NCBI RefSeq assembly: GCF_030372765.1
Contig: NZ_JAUCMW010000001.1
Span: 248,001-312,000 of the forward strand
Reading direction: 5' to 3'
DNA from: Labilibaculum sp. K2S
Lineage (GTDB): Bacteria; Bacteroidota; Bacteroidia; Bacteroidales; Marinifilaceae
DNA: 64,000 bases
Under the pieces are notes generated by a model, which saw only the letters and a program-made list of their open reading frames with translations, was not told where the DNA came from and did not search any database. Made by a program: the position numbers and the translations under genes. Positions 51,154 through 58,606 of the stretch are shown in pieces; position 1 is the first letter of the stretch, and every line of letters begins with the position of its first letter.

Positions 51154-51531
51154 ATGAAGAGCAGCAATAAACCGAGAGTAATCCAGAGCTATGAAAAGCT
51201 TAGTCAGGAGATACAGGAACAAATAAAATTGTATTATCCTGAGGGATATATGGATAATTTGATTGAGTTCAGAAATCATAAAAATGAATTAGTAAGTGCC
51301 TTGCCATTTGAGACTGAGGATAAAATTTACATGGTTCGTATGTCAGTTCGTAAAGCTCAGGAACTTATCGAAGATGATGATGATTTTGACGATGATGGAA
51401 ATCTGCTGGACAGCAAGAAGGAATCGTATGAAGATAAATATTCCGATTCTGATTCCGATTTTTTAATGTCAGACGACGACGAGGAAGTTGATAATATTGC
51501 AGATGATGACGATGATATGGATGATGAATAG
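51154..51531 (+). CDS. Acidic-tail hypothetical protein of the polyamine cluster
   Basis: 125 aa. The first 75 residues form a small structured part (VIQSYEKLSQEIQEQIKLYYPEGYMDNLIEF then KIYMVRMSVRKAQELIE). The last 50 are a low-complexity run of Asp, Glu and Ser (DDDDFDDDGNLL; SDSDSDFLMSDDDEEVDN; ADDDDDMDDE). This is a highly anionic tail that might bind cations, possibly polyamines (speculative). It begins 49 bases after the DHS-like gene, on the same strand, and a terminator follows. The core is of a type conserved in Bacteroidota; function unknown. Confidence 0.75.
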   Translation: MKSSNKPRVIQSYEKLSQEIQEQIKLYYPEGYMDNLIEFRNHKNELVSALPFETEDKIYMVRMSVRKAQELIEDDDDFDDDGNLLDSKKESYEDKYSDSDSDFLMSDDDEEVDNIADDDDDMDDE

Positions 51532-51573
51532 ACGTTTAGCCGTTTATTCCTGCCAGAGACAAAATAATTAGAG

Positions 51574-51615
51574 AAGGCGGTAAAATCATGTATTTTGATT
51601 TTATCGCCTTTTTTT
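51574..51615 (+). terminator. Terminator of the polyamine cluster
   Basis: AAGGCGGTAAAATCA pairs with TGATTTTATCGCCTT (one G-T wobble), followed by a T run. Confidence 0.85.
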
Positions 51616-52044
51616 GAATTTGAATGTATACCTATTCTCTAAGGTCTAAAGAAATAGCAGAATTCTATAAATTAAGGGACTATACAAAAACCTGCTATTT
51701 CAGTCAACTACTAACCACTAATGGTTTTTCTCTACTTCCATAAAGAAACCAATTTAGTTTTTTCTAATTTAATCAATTCGCATCATCGGGTTTAAGTTTG
51801 TTGAATTCGGTTGAGGAAAATATTGAATAAATTTTCTTTTGAAATTTGAGAGAGTGAGGATCGTTTTGGAACAGAATTTTTTTTTGAATGAATTGAGTAT
51901 TCAAATTACAAAATTAAAGGAGTAATGTCCAGTAGAAGAGGAGGTTTTATCTTTGTAAATGTGAGGTTTAAGGAATATTAATTCAAATAATTTCTTTTAT
52001 TATTTGAAATATAACTTGCCATTTTAATTTCTAAATTTCAGGAT

Positions 52045-52080
52045 ACAAAAAGGGTTGTTTCATTGTGGAAACAACCCTTT
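52045..52080 (-). terminator. Terminator of the CoA-disulfide reductase fusion gene
   Basis: AAAGGGTTGTTTC (52049-52061) and GAAACAACCCTTT (52068-52080) form a perfect stem. Upstream A run gives the minus-strand T tract. Confidence 0.88.
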
Positions 52081-52101
52081 ATTTTACTGTGACAATACTG
52101 T

Positions 52102-54585
52102 TTATATGAATAGATTAATGTTTGATTTTTCAGCTTCTTCAAGATAGGTTGCTACACCTCCAATAGAAACACCTTCAAGCAATTCATCCTTATCAACTCC
52201 CATTACATCCATCGACATTTGACAAGCAATCATTTCAACACCGTTCTCCATAGCAGTTTTTAGTAAATCCTCAAGAGAGTCTACTTTTTTCGCCATCATT
52301 CTTTTTTTCATCATTTTAGAACCTAAGCCCATCATGTTCATTTTCGACAGCTTCAAATCATCTGCACTGTTTGCCATCATTTTGCTAAACATCTTGCCCA
52401 TCAAATCTTTTTGAACTTTTGGTTTGTTTGCTTTTTTAATCACATTCAAGCCCCAAAAAGTAAAGAAGAGGGTCACTTTATTTCCAGTTGCAGCAGCTCC
52501 ATTGGCAATAACAAGTGATGCCAAAGCCCGATCCAATTCATCAGAAAAAACAACCATGGTTTTATTTTTAGCAACACCACAGTTTAGAGTTGTACATTGT
52601 TCATCTTTCTTCTGTTTTTCAATAACTGCAGATATAATTCCTTTATCGGAATCAAGAGAAATTAATTTATTTCCTGTCATGTTACACCACGATGCAACAT
52701 CTTTCATAAATCCCTGATCCGTTACTTTTTGCAGCAATCGATCACCGTTCTCCAATTTATCGATTTCTTTTTTTAGTTTGATGATCGGTCCCGGACATTG
52801 TAATCCACAAGCATCCACCTCAACGATTTTTTTTTCAGATTGGATTTCTTTTTCTGTAGAGCTTGTTTTTTTTCTATAGATATGACTGTCTTTGGCCACA
52901 TAACTGGATTCAAAAATGTCTTCGTTACTTTGTTTGCAGGTTGCGTGTTCGTAGGTTTTATACCCACCACTTAAATTGTAAACGTCCGAAAAGCCTTTTT
53001 GCATTAATATTCTTGCTGCAAAATAGCCGCGTAAACCAACCCCACAATAGATGATTATTTTTTTATCTCTTGGTATTTCGTCCAGACGATTTCTGATTTG
53101 ATCCACTTCAATATTTACGGCATCTTCAATCTGACCCAGTTCAAATTCGTCAGGAGTACGAACATCTAATATGAAATTATTTGCTGCATGCAATTGGTTC
53201 AATTCATCCCAATGAATAATATTCACCAAACCTTCAATAATATTTCCTGCAGTAAATCCTGCCTGATTTACAGGATCTTTCGCCGATGAGTAGGGGGGAG
53301 CATAAGCATGTTCTATTTCCTGTAAATCGTAAATTGTTCCACCTTTTTTAAGAACTGTTGCAATTAAATCGGTTCTCTTATCTACACCATCATATCCAAT
53401 TATTTGAGCACCATATAATTTCCCGTTTTTGGGATCGAATGTGATTTTTATGCTTGTAGGCATTGCTCCGGGATAATATCCGGCATGCGATCCTCCATGA
53501 GTGATATTGGAAATGTAAGAAATACCTTCCTTTTTAAGAACCTTTTCTGCCAATCCAGTTGATCCAATGGTAAGATCAAATACTTTGGCAATGGCAGTTG
53601 CAATTGAACCTTTATAGGTTTGTTTGTGTCCCAGAACCAAATTGTTTGCTAAAATTCTACCTTGCTTATTGGCAGGACCTGCCAGGTATGCATTGGTGTA
53701 TTTACCGGTAATAGGATGAGGGAAAGCGATAGCATCGCCCAAGGCATATACATTAGGATCGCTGGTCTGAAGGTATTCGTTTACTTTAATACCTCCGTTG
53801 GGAGCCAATTCAATACCTGCTTCTTTAATTAATTTGGTTTCAGGTTTAACACCGATAGAAAGAATAACCATATCAGCGTCCACTTTTCTGCCCGATTGCA
53901 AATGAATCTCAAGATGATCAGTATCTCTTTTGAACTGACTGACGCCATCATTCAGATAAAATTCAACATTTTTAGTCTTTAAATGCTGATGTACAACGGC
54001 CGCCATTTCGTAATCAAGAGGCGTCATTACTTGTTCGGCCATTTCAATAATTGTAACCATCATACCTAGGTGATGAAGGTTTTCAGCCATTTCCAAACCA
54101 ATAAATCCAGCTCCAACAACTACAGCTTTCTTTGGCTTGTTTTCGTTGATGTAAGTTTTAATTTTGTCTGTATCATTTACGTTTCGAACAGTGAAAATTG
54201 CTTTGTCTTTTATGCCGGGAATTGGTGGTTTTATCGGTTCTGCGCCTGGAGAAACAACCAATTTATCAAAAGTTTCAGTATAGCTTGTATTGTTGATGAG
54301 GTCGTTGATTTCTACTAATTTATTTTCGCGGTCAATTCTAACTACTTCGTTCTTAATCCGAACATCAACATTTAATCTTTTTTTGAAGCTTTCCGGAGTT
54401 TGCAGCAATAGATTTTCCCTCTCTGTAATAACATCACCAACATAGTATGGCAAACCGCAATTCGCATACGAAATATGTTCGCCTCTTTCGAACATGATTA
54501 TCTCTGCCGATTCATCCATTCTGCGTAAACGGGCAGCTGTTGTTGCTCCTCCTGCTACACCACCAACTATTAAGTATTTTACCAT
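52102..54585 (-). CDS. CoA-disulfide reductase/rhodanese/TusA/DsrE fusion
   Basis: 827 aa, four domains in a row. 1-450: FAD/NAD(P) pyridine-nucleotide-disulfide oxidoreductase with YLIVGGVAGG, redox Cys43 in SYANCGLPYY, AVVVGAGFIGLE and a C-terminal dimer domain with YAPPYSSAKDPVN. About 455-555: rhodanese with the sulfur-carrying Cys in IIYCGVGLRGY. About 590-665: TusA/SirA-like domain with DACGLQCPGPIIKLKKEI (CPxP). About 675-827: DsrE/DsrF/DrsH-like domain with MVVFSDELDRALASLVIANGAAATGNKVTLFFTFWGL and a Met-rich stretch. The combination handles CoA persulfide, polysulfide or sulfane-sulfur traffic in the cytosol. Every domain keeps its reactive Cys except DsrE, whose single candidate is in IACQMS. 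Expression may be controlled by the inverted repeat at 54623. Confidence 0.95.
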   Translation of the reverse strand: MVKYLIVGGVAGGATTAARLRRMDESAEIIMFERGEHISYANCGLPYYVGDVITERENLLLQTPESFKKRLNVDVRIKNEVVRIDRENKLVEINDLINNTSYTETFDKLVVSPGAEPIKPPIPGIKDKAIFTVRNVNDTDKIKTYINENKPKKAVVVGAGFIGLEMAENLHHLGMMVTIIEMAEQVMTPLDYEMAAVVHQHLKTKNVEFYLNDGVSQFKRDTDHLEIHLQSGRKVDADMVILSIGVKPETKLIKEAGIELAPNGGIKVNEYLQTSDPNVYALGDAIAFPHPITGKYTNAYLAGPANKQGRILANNLVLGHKQTYKGSIATAIAKVFDLTIGSTGLAEKVLKKEGISYISNITHGGSHAGYYPGAMPTSIKITFDPKNGKLYGAQIIGYDGVDKRTDLIATVLKKGGTIYDLQEIEHAYAPPYSSAKDPVNQAGFTAGNIIEGLVNIIHWDELNQLHAANNFILDVRTPDEFELGQIEDAVNIEVDQIRNRLDEIPRDKKIIIYCGVGLRGYFAARILMQKGFSDVYNLSGGYKTYEHATCKQSNEDIFESSYVAKDSHIYRKKTSSTEKEIQSEKKIVEVDACGLQCPGPIIKLKKEIDKLENGDRLLQKVTDQGFMKDVASWCNMTGNKLISLDSDKGIISAVIEKQKKDEQCTTLNCGVAKNKTMVVFSDELDRALASLVIANGAAATGNKVTLFFTFWGLNVIKKANKPKVQKDLMGKMFSKMMANSADDLKLSKMNMMGLGSKMMKKRMMAKKVDSLEDLLKTAMENGVEMIACQMSMDVMGVDKDELLEGVSIGGVATYLEEAEKSNINLFI

Positions 54586-54622
54586 TGTTATATATTCTAA
54601 AAATTATTTTGTTGCAATCATT

Positions 54623-54642
54623 ATATGTATATATTCACATAT
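54623..54642. promoter_or_regulatory. Inverted repeat at the predicted transcription start of the sulfur fusion gene
   Basis: ATATGT-N8-ACATAT, perfect 6-bp arms. It sits between the -7 box and the start codon, where a repressor would block transcription. ArsR-type sulfur sensors are known to bind AT-rich repeats of this sort; the link here is a guess. Confidence 0.35.
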
Positions 54643-54650
54643 CTATAATA

Positions 54651-54658
54651 CAAAAGTA
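54651..54658 (-). promoter_or_regulatory. -7 box (TACTTTTG) of the sulfur fusion gene
   Basis: Minus-strand match to TAnnTTTG, 65 bases upstream of the start codon; no TTG at ideal spacing. Confidence 0.4.
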
Positions 54659-54917
54659 AGCTTTCAGAAAAAATTATCACTAAGGCAATGTGAATTTTTA
54701 ACATGTTGCTCAGCATATTAAATCGATTGCATTGATGAAAGTATCTGATAAAGAGTAATTAATAAGTTGTTTGCAATAGTGTTTAAAATCATTAAATGAG
54801 AATATTCTCACTACAAAGAAGGGTTTATCAGACATTATTCTTCTCTGCTAAAGAAATGTGATCAGCATTGGTAGCAATTGAGATAATATTATTTTCTTTA
54901 TAGTAAAGGAGGGGAAT

Positions 54918-55514
54918 ATGATAAAATGTGAAAAGATTAATTTAAGTTTTCCTAGGCAACTCATATGCAAAGATCTTAGTTTTGAGGTTTTTGATGGGGA
55001 GTCAATATGTTTTAGCGGACCATCAGGTAAGGGCAAGTCTTCATTGCTAAAAGTGCTGATGGGATTTATCACACCACAATCTGGGACAATTCAAATTGAT
55101 GGTTTAGAGTTGAGTAGTGATACGATTGCAGCGATTCGAAACAAAATGATCTGGTTGCCGCAAAATAGTAATTTACCTGTTGATTCAGCCAATGAGCTAT
55201 CTGATTTACTTCAAATGAATGTAGAACAAGTAGAAAGATTTCAACAGTTTCAGGATCAGTTGGGAGTTCGGGAATGCGGCGACGACAAAAGTTTTGCAAA
55301 AATTAGCGGAGGACAAAAGCAAAGGATAGTTTTGGCTGCATGCTTAAGTCTTGATAAGCCAATAATCCTTCTGGATGAACCAGTTTCTGCTCTTGATGAT
55401 TATTCCATCGATCTTCTCTTTGCTACATTGAATTCTTTGCCTAATAAAACAATAGTCTCAACCTCCCATAACAAGAAATGGATTGACTATTGCAACAGAA
55501 CAATTGAGTTATGA
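54918..55514 (+). CDS. fetA: ABC transporter ATP-binding protein, FetA/YbbL-like
   Basis: 198 aa, a single ABC ATPase domain: Walker A FSGPSGKGKSSLL (about 32-44), Q loop WLPQNSNLP, signature ISGGQKQRIVLAACLSLDKPIILLDEPVSALD (signature plus Walker B), and the switch His in STSHNKKW. Length matches E. coli FetA (YbbL). It is followed by its permease FetB. The pair is implicated in iron homeostasis/export under peroxide stress in E. coli. Oddity: its TGA stop overlaps an ATG (ATGA) that is not the start of fetB but the first codon of the 111-nt repeat element. The fetB start lies 111 bases further on. Confidence 0.85.
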   Translation: MIKCEKINLSFPRQLICKDLSFEVFDGESICFSGPSGKGKSSLLKVLMGFITPQSGTIQIDGLELSSDTIAAIRNKMIWLPQNSNLPVDSANELSDLLQMNVEQVERFQQFQDQLGVRECGDDKSFAKISGGQKQRIVLAACLSLDKPIILLDEPVSALDDYSIDLLFATLNSLPNKTIVSTSHNKKWIDYCNRTIEL

Positions 55515-55621
55515 AACGTTCATACCAAAATGATTTTGAAACACAGGGAAATGATTATTCCTGCAGGTAATTCCGAAAGGATTCGGGATCATATGGCAAC
55601 TAAAAAGCAAATTATAAACAC
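55511..55621 (+). repeat. ATGAAA-flanked intra-operon element, copy D (111 nt)
   Basis: Starts ATGAAACGTTCATACC, with ATG overlapping the fetA stop as ATGA. Ends AAATTATAAACAC directly before the fetB ATGAAA. Shares ACACAGGGAAATGATTAT with copy B and CATATGGCAA with copy A. Carries about 23 extra bases including a CCGAA-AGGA-TTCGG hairpin. Contains a 19-codon ORF (MKRSYQNDFETQG..., stop TAA). Confidence 0.8.
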
Positions 55622-56413
55622 ATGAAAGAAATCGTTGACATAGGAATATGGAGTTTGGCCTTGGGATTTTTGCTCATGATTATTCCCATTGCAGGGTTCA
55701 TCTATTTTAAAGTGAAAATTGTTAAAGAAACTGTTATTGCCTTAATTCGAATGGTGGTACAACTTTCTTTGGTTGCCTTCTACTTAGAATATATTTTTGC
55801 ATGGAACAATGCCTGGGTAAATGTAATTTGGGTTTGTATAATGATATTTGTTGGTGCTTTTACAACAATTAAGAGGGCAGGGCTTACCTATCGGTTTTTT
55901 ATCCTTCCATTCGCTATTTCAGGTTTTATAAGTATTCTAATTCTAGATGCATTTTTTCTTGGCTTTGTAATTCATCTCGACTATATTTTCGATGCCCGAT
56001 ACTTTATTCCCATATCGGGTATGGTATTGGGAAATGCTTTAAATCATAACATCGTTGGTATCAGTAATTATTTTAGTCGGCTAACCAAGGAACAGGATTT
56101 GTATTATTTTCTTTTGGTGAACGGAAATAGCAGAAAAAATTCACTGGCACCATTTATCCGCTCGGCCATAAAAAGTGGGTTAAATCCATTAATAGCTACC
56201 ATGTCTGTTATTGGTTTAATCTCCTTACCCGGGATGATGACAGGACAGATTTTAGGTGGAAGTTCTCCTATGGTCGCCATAAAATATCAGATATTAATTA
56301 TGCTCGCCATATTTGTTGGTTGCTCTATAAATCTAATGCTTAGTATTCTTCTGGCAAATCGTTTTGCATTTGACTCTTTTGGACGAATTAAAACCAATTT
56401 ATTTAAGAAATAG
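55622..56413 (+). CDS. fetB: ABC transporter permease, FetB/YbbM (UPF0014) family
   Basis: 263 aa with seven to eight membrane helices. Family marks: VIALIRMVVQLSLVAFYLEYIF (N-terminal), YFIPISGMVLGNALNHNIVGIS (the GM-x-x-GNAL motif), RSAIKSGLNPLIATMSVIGLISLPGMMTGQILGGSSPMVAIKYQ, which is the highly conserved UPF0014 core. Its partner ATPase gene lies directly upstream, separated by the repeat element. In E. coli this transporter helps export excess iron. The predicted start at 55622 directly follows the element's conserved 3' end. Confidence 0.88.
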   Translation: MKEIVDIGIWSLALGFLLMIIPIAGFIYFKVKIVKETVIALIRMVVQLSLVAFYLEYIFAWNNAWVNVIWVCIMIFVGAFTTIKRAGLTYRFFILPFAISGFISILILDAFFLGFVIHLDYIFDARYFIPISGMVLGNALNHNIVGISNYFSRLTKEQDLYYFLLVNGNSRKNSLAPFIRSAIKSGLNPLIATMSVIGLISLPGMMTGQILGGSSPMVAIKYQILIMLAIFVGCSINLMLSILLANRFAFDSFGRIKTNLFKK

Positions 56414-56564
56414 TATCTCCTGTCAGTTTGTAAGAGATTTTTGTTTTTTTACTGAAAATCAATACTGCAACTTCGTAGTGTATTTTTACGCAACCGTTTT
56501 CGTTATTTGAACTAATTCTAAACTTTCTGCTTTGGGTTCTCTTTTATTGATTTTAAACCAAATA

Positions 56565-56582
56565 TTGGTATTTTAGTACCGA
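56565..56582 (+). promoter_or_regulatory. Hairpin 1 with TTTTAG loop upstream of iorA
   Basis: TTGGTA-TTTTAG-TACCGA, paired with one G-T wobble. Resembles the hairpin at 56766 in loop and closing bases. Confidence 0.35.
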
Positions 56583-56652
56583 ATATTAAAAACAAGACTT
56601 GTTTTAATTCCAATTCACAAGCAAAAATATGGATTTTCTTGAAATTTATTTT

Positions 56653-56660
56653 TACGTTTG
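56653..56660 (+). promoter_or_regulatory. -7 box (TACGTTTG) of the iorAB operon
   Basis: Match to TAnnTTTG about 200 bases upstream of iorA, giving a long 5' leader that would contain the hairpin at 56766. The -33 element is not clear. Confidence 0.4.
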
Positions 56661-56765
56661 CGCCTACTTGGTAAGTTACCTTGAAATGTTTGGCGGACTA
56701 TAAAATCCATTCCCTACCTCGATCTTTGTGATCAATTTTCTATTCTATTTTTTGAGTAAATGTAA

Positions 56766-56785
56766 TTGATGTTTTAGTACATCAA
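56766..56785 (+). promoter_or_regulatory. Hairpin 2 with TTTAGT loop upstream of iorA
   Basis: TTGATGT-TTTAGT-ACATCAA, perfect 7-bp stem, 78 bases before the iorA start. Candidate leader structure or operator. Confidence 0.4.
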
Positions 56786-56862
56786 TAATTTTATAATTAG
56801 GCACTTTTTTTTTCTAAGTGTTGTAACTTATAGATTAATCAAAATAGTTAAACAAATACAAC

Positions 56863-58488
56863 ATGCAAAAGTCTTTATTATTAGGCGTTGAAGCCATTGC
56901 TCAAGGAGCAATTGATGGTGGAATGTCGGGAGTTTACGCGTACCCGGGAACTCCGTCTACTGAAATTACCGAATACATACAACATTCGAAACAGGCAAAA
57001 GAATTAAACATTCACAGCGATTGGGCTGCGAATGAAAAAACAGCCATGGAATCAGCTCTCGGTATGTCATATGCTGGAAAAAGAGCAATGGTTTGTATGA
57101 AGCACGTTGGATTGAACGTAGCTGCCGATTGTTTTATGAATGCTGCCATTACTGGAGCAAACGGAGGAATGTTGATCGTAGTTGCAGATGATCCATCTAT
57201 GCACTCTTCTCAAAATGAGCAGGATTCCCGTGTATATGGTAAGTTTGCCATGATGCCGATTTTAGAGCCTTCCAACCAACAGGAAGCATACGATATGGCT
57301 CGTTTCGGGTTCGAATTGTCTGAAGCTTTTGAGATTCCTGTTTTAATGAGAATTACGACTCGTTTGGCTCACTCCCGTGCCGGTGTTGCAAGATCTGCTG
57401 AGGTAAGGGTACAAAATGAATTGAAACTTCCGAAAGATAAGGTTCAATTTGTGTTGCTTCCGGCTATTGCTCGTAAGCGCTATAAAATGTTGTTAAGCAA
57501 TCAGGAAAAATTTGAGGCTGCCTCGGAAGATTCAGCTTATAATGCATATACCGATGCTGCTGATAAGTCAATGGGTATCATTGCTTGTGGTTTAGGATAC
57601 AATTACTTAATGGAAAATTATCCAAACGGAGAATGTCCATATCCTGTTGTTAAGATCAGCCAGTACCCAATTCCCCGCACAATGATTCAAAAGATCACCG
57701 GCGAGTGCGATAAAGTATTGGTTTTGGAAGAAGGTTATCCTGTAATTGAGGAAATTCTGAAAGGATATTTGGAAAAAGAAGCTGTTATTGGCCGTTTGGA
57801 TGGAACTCTTTCCCGGGATGGTGAGTTAACTCCGGATATGGTTGGCAGAGCTCTTGGATTTGAAATTGAAGAAAGTCTTGAAATACCAGATATTGTAGCT
57901 GCCCGTCCGCCGGCATTGTGTGTTGGCTGTAGTCATATTGATGTGTACAAAGCATTGAATGAGGTAATTGAGGAATATGGCGCAGGTCGCGTATTTGCTG
58001 ATATAGGTTGTTATACTTTGGGTGCTTTGCCTCCTTTTAATGCAATTAACTCTTGTGTGGATATGGGAGCATCAATCACTATGGCTAAAGGTGCTGCCGA
58101 TGCCGGATTAATTCCTTCGGTAGCTGTTATTGGGGATTCAACTTTTACGCACTCGGGCATGACTGGTTTATTGGATGCTGTTAATGAAAAGACTCCAATT
58201 ACAGTAATTATTTCTGATAATGAATCCATCTCAATGACCGGTGGTCAGAAATCATCTGCTAAAGGTAAATTAGAAGCAATTTGCGAAGGTTTAGGAGTAG
58301 AGAAGGAGCACATTCATGTATTACTTCCAGTGCCTAAGAAACATGATGAGATTAAGGAAATCTTCCGTAAGGAGTTTGAATACAAAGGGGTTTCTGTAAT
58401 TATTCCCCGCAGAGTATGTGTACAGAAGAATGTGCGTGATCAGAAAATTAAGAAAGCGAACATTGCAAAAGCCGCAGCTAAAGCTTAA
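56863..58488 (+). CDS. iorA: Indolepyruvate:ferredoxin oxidoreductase, alpha subunit
   Basis: 541 aa. TPP-dependent enzyme that oxidatively decarboxylates arylpyruvates (from Trp, Phe, Tyr) to aryl-acetyl-CoA with ferredoxin as acceptor. Seen: N-terminal pyrimidine-binding domain (GVYAYPGTPSTEITEY; DWAANEKTAMESALGMSYAGKRAMVCMKHVGLNVAAD), and a C-terminal TPP-diphosphate domain (RPPALCVGCSHID; FADIGCYTLGALPPFNAINSCVDMGASITMAKGAADAG; GDSTFTHSGMTGLLDAVN; ISDNESISMTGGQ). The protein ends in an Ala/Lys-rich tail (KKANIAKAAAKA). It lacks the two-[4Fe-4S] ferredoxin domain of archaeal IorA (about 640 aa), so electrons must leave by another route. The iorB gene follows after a copy of the 88-nt repeat element. 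Confidence 0.95.
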   Translation: MQKSLLLGVEAIAQGAIDGGMSGVYAYPGTPSTEITEYIQHSKQAKELNIHSDWAANEKTAMESALGMSYAGKRAMVCMKHVGLNVAADCFMNAAITGANGGMLIVVADDPSMHSSQNEQDSRVYGKFAMMPILEPSNQQEAYDMARFGFELSEAFEIPVLMRITTRLAHSRAGVARSAEVRVQNELKLPKDKVQFVLLPAIARKRYKMLLSNQEKFEAASEDSAYNAYTDAADKSMGIIACGLGYNYLMENYPNGECPYPVVKISQYPIPRTMIQKITGECDKVLVLEEGYPVIEEILKGYLEKEAVIGRLDGTLSRDGELTPDMVGRALGFEIEESLEIPDIVAARPPALCVGCSHIDVYKALNEVIEEYGAGRVFADIGCYTLGALPPFNAINSCVDMGASITMAKGAADAGLIPSVAVIGDSTFTHSGMTGLLDAVNEKTPITVIISDNESISMTGGQKSSAKGKLEAICEGLGVEKEHIHVLLPVPKKHDEIKEIFRKEFEYKGVSVIIPRRVCVQKNVRDQKIKKANIAKAAAKA

Positions 58489-58518
58489 TTAAATTATTAA
58501 CCTGAAAAAAGTAAAGAG

Positions 58519-58606
58519 ATGAAACGTCCATGTATTAAGCTTTCTACACACAGGGAGATGATTATATGGTAAGTTCCATCTGACAAAAACTTAAAATTAT
58601 AAACAC
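58519..58606 (+). repeat. ATGAAA-flanked 88-nt intra-operon element, copy C
   Basis: Lies between iorA and iorB, genes that are usually nearly adjacent. Starts ATGAAACGTCC and ends AAACAC directly before the iorB ATGAAA. 85 of 88 bases are identical to the copy at 37196. Contains the 17-codon ORF MKRPCIKLSTHREMIIW with TAA stop (58519-58572) and the hairpin ATGG-TAAGTT-CCAT. Confidence 0.9.

Larger units (their letters stand above)
51532..52101. other. 570-bp spacer between convergent genes
   Basis: Carries a terminator at each end (51574 on +, 52045 on -). The middle ~400 bases are AT-rich with no ORF or repeat that I can support. Confidence 0.45.
54586..54917. other. 332-bp divergent region between the sulfur fusion and fetA-like genes
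   Basis: Contains, toward the sulfur gene, a -7 box and an inverted repeat (see separate entries). Toward the ABC gene no convincing promoter is seen. Confidence 0.4.
56414..56862. other. 449-bp spacer upstream of iorA
   Basis: Contains a -7 box at 56653 and two hairpins sharing a TTTTAGTAC core (56565 and 56766). No ORF that I would accept. Confidence 0.45.
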
